This document shows, in pieces, positions 14,740 to 20,656 of a DNA stretch of 23,139 nucleotides. The notes under the pieces are model-generated. The model did no database searches. It was not told the DNA's origin and saw only the letters and a list, made by a program, of their open reading frames with translations. The translations under genes and the position numbers were made by a program. The stretch is from an uncultured Bacilli bacterium (lineage in GTDB: Bacteria; Bacillota_I; Bacilli_A; RF39; UBA660). Numbering within the stretch: the first letter of the stretch is position 1; every line of letters begins with the position of its first letter. The stretch lies in assembly GCA_934132915.1 (NCBI GenBank), contig CAKPAK010000015.1, positions 1 to 23,139 of the forward strand, read 5' to 3'.

Positions 14740-17123
14740 GTAAAATTGTTATTGCGCTAGGAGGAAATGCGTTAGGAAAAAATCCTCAAGAGCAACATGA
14801 TTTAATTGAAAAGACGGTAAAACATATTGTTGATTTGGTTGAGGGGGGCAATCAAATTGTTATTACACATGGTAATGGACCACAAGTGGGTATGATTTAT
14901 GATTCTATGAAGGAAGATAAAATGCCATTTGCCGAAAGTGGGGCGATGTCTCAGGGATATATTGGGTATCAATTGCAGCAATCTTTGAAGGATGAGTTGA
15001 ATGCGAGAGGGATTGATAAAAGTGTTGTTACAGTGGTTACTCAAGTAGAAGTTGATCCTAAAGATTTGGCTTTTAAAAATCCAACAAAACCGATTGGTGA
15101 GTTTTTGACAAAAAAGGAAGCGGAGAAGAGGAGTCAGATTGATCATTGTATTTATAAAGAAGATTCTGGCCGTGGATACCGAAAAGTAGTTGCTTCGCCG
15201 ATGCCGAAAAAGATATTAGAATTGAGTACGATTGAAAAATTGGTGAATGACGGTACTATTGTTATTGCCTGTGGTGGTGGAGGTATTCCTGTTGTGATGA
15301 CGAAGAAAGACGGGTATGAAGGTATTGATGCTGTTATTGATAAAGATCGTACTAGTGCTTTACTTGCCAAAGAGATTGCTGCCGATCAGTTATTGATTTT
15401 GACTTCTGTCGAGAAGGTGTCGCTTCATTTTAATCAGAAAAATGAAAAGAAATTGTCAAAGTTATCCCTTGCGGAAGCGAGAGTTGGTATTCGAAATGAA
15501 GAATTTGGCGAAGGAAGTATGCTTCCCAAAGTTGAGGCGGCGTGTGCTTTTGTTTCCGAAACGGGGAAGAAAGCTATTATTACTTCTTTAGAAAAAGCTA
15601 AAAAAGCAATGGCTGGAGAAACCGGAACGGTTATTTATAAGGAGAGTCTTCAGGAAGAAAAGCCAAAGAAACGAATATCGTTTTCTTTGAGTGCTTTTAC
15701 TATTATTTTAATTTTAATTTGTTTGCTTGCCGTGGCAACACATCTTTTGCCGAAGGCTCAATTTATCGAAGATAATATTGTTAATGGTAGTGGTGTTGTT
15801 GGTGCAACATTTTCTCAAGCGTTGTTAGCACCGATTAAAGGATTTGGCGATGCGATTGATATTTGTGTGTTTGTTCTTATCTTGGGGGCATTTTTGAAAA
15901 TTGTGAATTCCACAAATTCTATTGAGACGGGAATTCAAGTTTTGATTAAGAAGTTACACGGACATGAATTGGTTTTGATTCCTATTTTGATGATTTTATT
16001 TTCGATTGGTGGTACAACTTATGGTATGCTTGAAGAAACAGTTGGATTTTATGCTTTGTTAGCGGCAGCGATGGTGGCGGCTGGAATGGATACGGTTGTC
16101 TCTTCCGCGATCGTTTTATTGGGTGCGGGTTCAGGTGTCCTTGGTTCAACGGTTAATCCTTTTGCTGTTGGTGTTGCGGTTGATGCGGCTAAGGCTATTT
16201 TACCTGCTGATGTTGTTATTAATCAAGGAATTATCATTGGTCTTGGTGCGGTTTTATGGATTACAACTTTAGTTATTTCTATTTTATTTGTTATGTCTTA
16301 TGCTAAGAAAGTGATTCAAAAGAAAGGATCAACGATTCTTAGTCTGCAAGAACAAAAAAATATGGAGGCAGTATATGGAGATGAGGGAATTGGTAGGAAA
16401 AATGTTCAATTAAGTGGTAGACAAAAGTTAACATTAATTCTTTTTGCTTTAACTTTTGTTGTGATGATTATTAGTTTTATCCCTTGGGAAGATTTTGGCA
16501 TTACTTTTTTTGCAGATTCTAAAATTATTGGCTTATCTTGGCTAGCTGGTTGTCCTTTGGGGCAATGGTATTTCCAAGAAGCTACGTTATGGTTTTTATT
16601 GATGGCTATTGTTATTGCTATTGTAAATAAAATGCCTGAACATGAAATTGTGGATAAGTTAATTGATGGTGCAGATGATATGGTTGGTGTTATTTTAATT
16701 ATTGCGCTTGCTCGTGGAGCATCTGTTTTGATGAGTCAAACTTATTTGGATAATTATTTAATTTGTAATATTTCTACTGTTTTAGCAAGAGTACCTAGAG
16801 TCATTTTTGCTCCATTGAATTATATTTTCCATGTTGGATTGTCTGTTTTAGTTCCTTCTAGTAGTGGTCTTGCAACATTATCTTCACCAATTATGGCACC
16901 ACTTGCCCATCAAGTTGGTTATAGTGTTGAGACTACAATTATGGAAATGGTAGCTGCTAATGGATTGGTTAATTTATTTACTCCTACTTGTGGAGCGATT
17001 ATGGGGGGACTTGCACTTGCTAAGGTAGAATATACTACTTGGTTAAAATGGGTATTTAAAGTACTTGTTTGTATTGCATTGGCAAATATTGTTATTTTAA
17101 CTTTAGCTATGCTTATTTTATAA
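14736..17123 (+). CDS. arcC: carbamate kinase fused to YfcC/ArcD-type amino acid transporter
   Basis: One uninterrupted 795-residue frame. Residues 1 to about 310 are a complete carbamate kinase (amino acid kinase fold: [12 protein letters not shown] 5-16, [19 protein letters not shown], ending [12 protein letters not shown]), which makes ATP from carbamoyl phosphate and ADP. A Lys/Glu-rich linker of some 12 residues follows. Residues about 323-795 are a polytopic membrane protein of about a dozen helices, with [33 protein letters not shown] and [23 protein letters not shown] typical of the YfcC/COG1288 group. That family is linked to arginine/ornithine exchange when next to arc genes. No separate arcD is present, so the fused part is the likely antiporter. 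ATGA overlap with arcB. The kinase would sit on the inner face of the membrane. Confidence 0.92.
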   Translation: MSKIVIALGGNALGKNPQEQHDLIEKTVKHIVDLVEGGNQIVITHGNGPQVGMIYDSMKEDKMPFAESGAMSQGYIGYQLQQSLKDELNARGIDKSVVTVVTQVEVDPKDLAFKNPTKPIGEFLTKKEAEKRSQIDHCIYKEDSGRGYRKVVASPMPKKILELSTIEKLVNDGTIVIACGGGGIPVVMTKKDGYEGIDAVIDKDRTSALLAKEIAADQLLILTSVEKVSLHFNQKNEKKLSKLSLAEARVGIRNEEFGEGSMLPKVEAACAFVSETGKKAIITSLEKAKKAMAGETGTVIYKESLQEEKPKKRISFSLSAFTIILILICLLAVATHLLPKAQFIEDNIVNGSGVVGATFSQALLAPIKGFGDAIDICVFVLILGAFLKIVNSTNSIETGIQVLIKKLHGHELVLIPILMILFSIGGTTYGMLEETVGFYALLAAAMVAAGMDTVVSSAIVLLGAGSGVLGSTVNPFAVGVAVDAAKAILPADVVINQGIIIGLGAVLWITTLVISILFVMSYAKKVIQKKGSTILSLQEQKNMEAVYGDEGIGRKNVQLSGRQKLTLILFALTFVVMIISFIPWEDFGITFFADSKIIGLSWLAGCPLGQWYFQEATLWFLLMAIVIAIVNKMPEHEIVDKLIDGADDMVGVILIIALARGASVLMSQTYLDNYLICNISTVLARVPRVIFAPLNYIFHVGLSVLVPSSSGLATLSSPIMAPLAHQVGYSVETTIMEMVAANGLVNLFTPTCGAIMGGLALAKVEYTTWLKWVFKVLVCIALANIVILTLAMLIL

Positions 17124-17202
17124 TTACAAAATAATACTTAGGTTTCTTTTATCTTTTTGTTAAAGAAGATGTTTGAAAGATGAATTAGGTATTATTAGAA
17201 AT

Positions 17203-17239
17203 AAAAGGTAGTTCTTTAAATTTTATGAACTATCTTTTT
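17203..17239 (+). terminator. terminator of the arc operon
   Basis: AAAAGGTAGTTC (17203-17214) pairs with GAACTATCTTTT (17227-17238) with one G:U pair, loop of 12 bases, short T-run. It lies 80 bases after the arcC stop. Confidence 0.75.
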
Positions 17240-17343
17240 ATTTTGGGAAAAGGTGAATACGTTTTATCTTACAATAAAGATAGAGTTGTTGCTTTTGGTT
17301 TATTGATTTAGATAGATAATTGAGTTTTTTAAGTAATTAGTAA

Positions 17344-17401
17344 AAAAAATTCTGAAAATAATTATACGAATTTGCAAAAATTGATTCATTTAAATAATTT
17401 T
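17344..17401 (+). pseudogene. remnant of the 3' end of a tyrosine integrase gene (upstream copy)
   Basis: 58 bases match 20374-20431, the end of the downstream integrase fragment, with 2 mismatches; they encode KNSENNYTNLQKLIHL in the same frame. The rest of the gene is missing. Its last codons, stop and terminator are lost by a deletion of about 50 bases relative to the downstream copy. It indicates that an integrase gene once lay directly upstream of this uvrB leader too. The stretch 17240-17343 before it holds nothing I recognise. Confidence 0.7.
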
Positions 17402-17412
17402 CAGTCTTTTTT

Positions 17413-17420
17413 GCTATAAT
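17413..17420 (+). promoter_or_regulatory. partly lost promoter of the uvrB fragment
   Basis: The extended -10 (G17413 preceded by T17412, then C and TATAAT 17415-17420) is kept, but the deletion has removed the TTGTAA that serves as -35 in the downstream copy. Confidence 0.5.
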
Positions 17421-17576
17421 TAACCTAGATGTTATTTTATTTTTTTTGCTGTTAGCCAAGTGGTTCGTTTAAGATTTGATTCGTGTAATGGAAAAACTCT
17501 CTTAAAATTGTGGAAAAATTACACGAATTCTTACACGAAGCTACTTTCTGATAGTGCGATTTTTGGAGGTGGCCAC

Positions 17577-17843
17577 ATGTTTAAATTGGTATCAAAATAT
17601 CAGCCAAATGGGGATCAACCTGAGGCAATAAAAGAGTTAGTTAGTTGGATTAAAAATGGACGTAAAGAGCAGGTTTTACTAGGTGCAACGGGTACTGGAA
17701 AGACATTTACAATTGCTAATGTTATCAATGAAGTTCAGAAGCCAACTTTGGTTCTTGCTCATAACAAAACTTTGGCTGGTCAATTGTATTCCGAATTGAA
17801 AGAATTGTTTCCAGATAATCGCGTTGAGTACTTTGTATCTTAG
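17577..17843 (+). pseudogene. uvrB: truncated uvrB, first 88 codons only
   Basis: Starts at ATG 17577 with GGAGGTG upstream, exactly as in the intact gene, and encodes the N-terminal part of UvrB including Walker A GATGTGKT (36-43) and [14 protein letters not shown]. It ends at TAG 17841 directly after YFVS, where UvrB proteins normally continue [10 protein letters not shown]. Compared with the intact copy most differences are silent; one replacement is G24 to W. The last residues here, [10 protein letters not shown], are closer to the usual UvrB sequence than [10 protein letters not shown] of the intact gene. It cannot be a working UvrB because all helicase motifs after Walker A are missing. 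Best read as the displaced original 5' end or an older element-borne 5' end. Confidence 0.85.
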
Positions 17844-17948
17844 AATTTTTTTAGTTAAGAAATCTTTATTTTTTAAAGCTTTTATGTATGTTTTTGTTTA
17901 ATAAAAATATACTTAAAATACTATTTAGTTCTAGATGGAATTTATTAA

Positions 17949-17957
17949 TTTGTGGCC
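17949..17957. other. candidate attachment core, left (attL)
   Basis: TTTGTGGCC, identical to 20537-20545. Both are preceded by CTAGATG and followed by a TTCGTGyAATG block. The two copies enclose the ATPase, RloB and integrase genes (about 2.6 kb). In the upstream uvrB leader this spot reads CCAAGTGGTTC instead (17456-17466). Confidence 0.4.
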
Positions 17958-18028
17958 AATTATTGTGTAATTCGTGTAATGATATTTTTAGAGAGTTATC
18001 TGTATAGATAATTCTTTTTTTGGAGGTG

Positions 18029-18082
18029 ATGAAAATAGCAGAGTTTGAAATAGAGAATGCTGATAGTTTTATTGTTATGTAA
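18029..18082 (+). CDS. possible 17-residue peptide or truncated gene start
   Basis: ATG 18029 to TAA 18080, with GGAGGT at 18022-18027. The spacing to the ribosome site is very short. The acidic peptide MKIAEFEIENADSFIVM matches nothing I recognise. It may be the start of a lost gene of the element or chance. Confidence 0.2.
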   Translation: MKIAEFEIENADSFIVM

Positions 18083-18152
18083 ATAATATAATGTTATTTT
18101 TCATAATATTTAGAAAATATAAAATTTATTTTTTGATAAGATTTATGCAAAA

Positions 18153-18167
18153 TGAGAAAATTTCTCA
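18153..18167. promoter_or_regulatory. palindromic operator candidate upstream of the defence module
   Basis: TGAGAAAATTTCTCA is a 15-base palindrome (arms of 7, central A) ending 6 bases before the -35. A typical place for a repressor or activator site; no regulator gene is visible in the module. Confidence 0.4.
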
Positions 18168-18173
18168 AAAATG

Positions 18174-18202
18174 TTGATATTTTTATTGAAATGGAATATA
18201 AT
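18174..18202 (+). promoter_or_regulatory. promoter of the ATPase-RloB module
   Basis: TTGATA at 18174-18179, 17-base spacer, TATAAT at 18197-18202. Strong ribosome site AAGGAGGG follows before ATG 18226. Confidence 0.75.
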
Positions 18203-18225
18203 ATGGCTAAAGGAGGGCAGGGCAA

Positions 18226-19461
18226 ATGTTAATAAGATTTAATTTTAAAAATTTTAAGTCATTTAAAAATGAAAATTGTTTAGATATGGAAGCAACTTCT
18301 TTAAAGGAACATGATTATAATGTTGTTAAAACTGATTATGGAGAATATTTAAAGGTAGGGGCTATTTATGGAGCAAATGCTAGTGGAAAAACAAATGTAT
18401 TAGAAGCTTTTTCTTATATGAAAAGGAAAGTATTAATTAGTGATGATTCTAGAGTGGGAGTTAATCTTAATGAGGATAATGTTTATACGTTTATGATTAA
18501 TAATAAGCCTATTGGTTTTGAGGTAGAGATTCTTGCTAAAAATAATAAAATTTATAAATATGGTTTTGAAATACTTCATGATAATATTTCTTCTGAGTGG
18601 TTATTTGAAAAAAATAAGAATAAATTTTATCCAATATTTGAAAGGGATAATAATTGTATTCGAGTAGGAAATGGAAAAAATAAGTTATTGGAAAATGCTA
18701 ATTTGAATGAAAAAACTTTAGTTTTAAATGCTTTTACTAGAATAGATAATAAAAATGAAGATTTTAAAAATGTATATGAATGGTTTATTCGTGCATATTA
18801 TTTGAATTTGGGAAATCCTAGTATAGAAAACAATCTTAATAGTAAAATTTCTACTAGAGTTATAGAAGATTCAAAATATAAGGAGGAATTATTGAAATTT
18901 ATTCAAACATTTGATGCAACGATTGAATCTATAAATACAACTCCAAATTCTATTGAAGAGTTAAAAAATACAAATGGTGTTGTAAAAGTTGAATTGGTTC
19001 ATCATGGAGAAAAAAATACGAAAACATCTTTGCCATTGGAACTGGAATCGAATGGTACGTTAAAAATGTTACATTTATTTGATTTTTTAATGGATGCTTT
19101 ATCAAATGGAACGATTTTGTTTATTGATGAATTAGATGCTAAACTTCATCCGTTATTAACTAGATATATTATTAATTTATTTCATAATCCTGATAAAAAT
19201 GTAGGAAATGGACAGTTGATTTATTCAACACATGATACTGTTAATTTAAATAAAGAAATATTTAGAAGAGATGAAATTTGGTTTGTTGAAAAAGATGAAA
19301 ATGGTGTTTCAGAATTATATTCGTTATCAGATTATATTATAGAAGGTGATAATGGAAATATAAAAAAAGTTAGAAATGATGCTACTTATAATAAAGATTA
19401 TTTAACTGGGAGATATGGTGCTATTCCAGTATTGAAAGAGTTTGAAATATATGAGAAATAG
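18226..19461 (+). CDS. AAA15/RloA-type ATPase of an abortive-infection-like module
   Basis: 411 residues of the ABC/SMC-like ATPase group (AAA_15/AAA_21, seen in RloA, AbiLi, AriA and OLD proteins). N-terminal LIRFNFKNFKSFKN is the standard opening; Walker A GANASGKT (49-56); signature-like ESNGTLK (274-280); Walker B TILFIDELD (296-304) with catalytic Glu; STHD (334-337) as switch histidine. Between Walker A and the signature lie about 200 residues of variable helical insert, likely the sensing or partner-binding part. There is no C-terminal TOPRIM domain, unlike OLD; the partner gene supplies one. It overlaps the RloB gene by 11 bases. Such ATPases sense phage infection and hold or release an effector. 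Role inferred from family and neighbour. Confidence 0.85.
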   Translation: MLIRFNFKNFKSFKNENCLDMEATSLKEHDYNVVKTDYGEYLKVGAIYGANASGKTNVLEAFSYMKRKVLISDDSRVGVNLNEDNVYTFMINNKPIGFEVEILAKNNKIYKYGFEILHDNISSEWLFEKNKNKFYPIFERDNNCIRVGNGKNKLLENANLNEKTLVLNAFTRIDNKNEDFKNVYEWFIRAYYLNLGNPSIENNLNSKISTRVIEDSKYKEELLKFIQTFDATIESINTTPNSIEELKNTNGVVKVELVHHGEKNTKTSLPLELESNGTLKMLHLFDFLMDALSNGTILFIDELDAKLHPLLTRYIINLFHNPDKNVGNGQLIYSTHDTVNLNKEIFRRDEIWFVEKDENGVSELYSLSDYIIEGDNGNIKKVRNDATYNKDYLTGRYGAIPVLKEFEIYEK

Positions 19462-20092
19462 AGAATATTTTAGAAAGAGTAGAGTAAATAGCAGAAAACT
19501 GGCACCAGCAAATTATTTGATTGTATGTGAAGGAAGGAAAACAGAACCTAATTATTTTAATGGTTTAAAGAAAAAAATAAATGAAAAGTATGGAAATAAG
19601 GTTGATGTTTTGCTTCCTGATATAGAAGTAAAGGGGACAGGGAAAAATACTACAGATTTAGTAAGGTATACTAGTCAATTTGTCAATTATTCAAATAAAA
19701 AGTATGGTAAGGTTTGGATTGTATTTGATAAAGATGATTATAGTGATGAACAATTTGATAAAGCAATTGAAAATTGTTCTTATAATGTTGCTTGGTCAAA
19801 TCCTAATTTTGAATTATGGTTACTTTTGCATTTTAGAAAAGTAATTAATTATGTTTCGAAAGATGATATATTTGTGTATTTAGATAAGGAATTTCAAAAA
19901 AATAAACTTGGAAATTATGAAAAAAATGATGATAAAATTTTTGAGAAAGTATCAAAAAATAACGGATTAACTAGGGCAATAGCAAATAGCAAAAACTTGG
20001 AATTATTAAATAATAAAATAAAGAAACCATCAGAAAATAATCCAATGACTATGGTTTATAAAATAGTTGTTGATTTAGAGGAATATTTATAA
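19451..20092 (+). CDS. RloB-type protein, probable TOPRIM-like nuclease effector
   Basis: 213 residues from ATG 19451 (TTG 19442 also in frame). Family blocks of RloB (also AbiLii, by recall): YLIVCEGRKTEPNYFNGL (22-39), WIVFDKDDY (89-97), NPNFELWLLLHF (117-128) and a C-terminal NPMTMVYKIV. E27 and the DKD pair D93/D95 follow the TOPRIM plan (Glu after a strand, then DxD after a strand), so a metal-dependent nuclease is likely. It is coupled to the ATPase gene by an 11-base overlap, the usual arrangement of an ATPase sensor with its effector. AT-rich, with many AAT/AAA codons. The RloB call is firm; the nuclease activity is inference. Confidence 0.8.
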   Translation: MRNREYFRKSRVNSRKLAPANYLIVCEGRKTEPNYFNGLKKKINEKYGNKVDVLLPDIEVKGTGKNTTDLVRYTSQFVNYSNKKYGKVWIVFDKDDYSDEQFDKAIENCSYNVAWSNPNFELWLLLHFRKVINYVSKDDIFVYLDKEFQKNKLGNYEKNDDKIFEKVSKNNGLTRAIANSKNLELLNNKIKKPSENNPMTMVYKIVVDLEEYL

Positions 20093-20110
20093 AATATAAA
20101 TTGAATAAAG

Positions 20111-20443
20111 ATGAGACTTAACTTAATGTTATCTTTTTTTGTATATAAAAGTCTATTAAAAGAAAATGGGTTACCTAATATTAGATTTCATGATTTGAGA
20201 CATACATATAGTACAATTTTGTTAAAAAATAATTATGATGTAAAAGCAGTTTCAAAATTACTAGGACATGCTCACTCTATTATAACAGTTGATGTATATA
20301 CGGATAAAAATGAACTTGCAACCTGCTGTTTGGCTGAATTGGAACCATTTATTAATGATGTTGTTCCAAAGTCAAAAAATTCTGAAAATAATTACACGAA
20401 TTTGCAAAAATTGATTCATTTAGATAATTTTCTTGAAGACTGA
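20111..20443 (+). pseudogene. C-terminal fragment of a tyrosine integrase
   Basis: 110 codons are open, of which about the last 98 (from YKSLLKENG) are the C-terminal catalytic part of a phage-type tyrosine recombinase. FHDLRHTYST gives H27-x-x-R30, LLGHAHS gives H53, and VYTD gives the nucleophile Y63. The N-terminal arm-binding and core-binding domains and the first catalytic Arg are missing, so it cannot recombine alone. The ten residues before YKSLL do not look like integrase and probably reflect the deletion joint with the RloB gene side. It ends next to the right attachment candidate, the normal place of int in an integrative element. Confidence 0.8.
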
Positions 20444-20493
20444 AAATTACAAATAGTTTATTTCTTGAACTGTTGTAATTATTAGTCTTTTTT
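20436..20493 (+). terminator. terminator of the integrase gene, overlapping the uvrB promoter
   Basis: AAGACT (20436-20441) with AGTCTT (20484-20489), and AATTACAA (20445-20452) with TTGTAATT (20473-20480), form one long stem with a 20-base loop, followed by T to 20493. The stop codon TGA (20441-20443) is inside the stem. Confidence 0.65.
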
Positions 20494-20501
20494 GCTATAA
20501 T
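20473..20501 (+). promoter_or_regulatory. promoter of intact uvrB
   Basis: TTGTAA (20473-20478), 17-base spacer, TATAAT (20496-20501) with an extended -10 (TGC). The -35 lies in the right arm of the integrase terminator, so promoter and element end are interlocked. A leader of about 150 bases precedes ATG 20657. Confidence 0.7.
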
Positions 20502-20536
20502 TAATCTAGATGTTATTTTATTTTTTTTGCTGTTAG

Positions 20537-20545
20537 TTTGTGGCC
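20537..20545. other. candidate attachment core, right (attR)
   Basis: TTTGTGGCC, same as 17949-17957, in the uvrB leader about 90 bases after the integrase stop. See the left copy. Confidence 0.4.
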
Positions 20546-20656
20546 GTTTAAGGATTTGATTCGTGCAATGAAAAAATTCTCTTAAAATTGTGGAAAAATT
20601 ACACGAATTCTTACACGAAGCTACTTTCTGATAGTGCGATTTTGGGAGGTGGCCAC

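Larger units (their letters stand above)
17344..17843 (+). repeat. long imperfect direct repeat, upstream copy
   Basis: Integrase 3' end, promoter, leader and first 88 codons of uvrB, repeated at 20374-20923. Identity varies along it: 56 of 58 in the integrase scrap, then a deletion of about 50 bases here, 122 of 123 across 17498-17620 (leader to codon 15), 161 of 170 across 17621-17790, and only 31 of 50 across 17791-17840 (counts by eye). Similarity stops at 17843. Confidence 0.85.
17844..18225. other. noncoding left part of the inserted element
   Basis: 382 bases. 17844-17929 shows no similarity to anything else in the window. 17930-18028 looks like a degraded third copy of the uvrB leader: CTAGATG (17932-17938), TTTGTGGCC, TTCGTGTAAT and GGAGGTG come in the same order as in the intact copy. 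Then follow a 17-codon frame (18029-18082), a palindrome (18153-18167) and the promoter of the ATPase gene. Confidence 0.5.

Noticed and set aside
15152..15370. Minus strand open frames inside fmt, arcA and arcC
   Set aside because: They are antisense shadows of well-supported genes, lack ribosome sites and show no protein family features.
17129..17196. AATAATAC / GTATTATT inverted repeat after arcC as a structured element
   Set aside because: Eight AT-rich bases at 52 bases distance are expected by chance, and a better terminator follows at 17203-17239.
20588..20656. In-frame TTG start giving UvrB 23 extra N-terminal residues, open in both copies
   Set aside because: The ATG at 20657 has an excellent ribosome site and gives the normal UvrB start; the open frame is short and may be chance.
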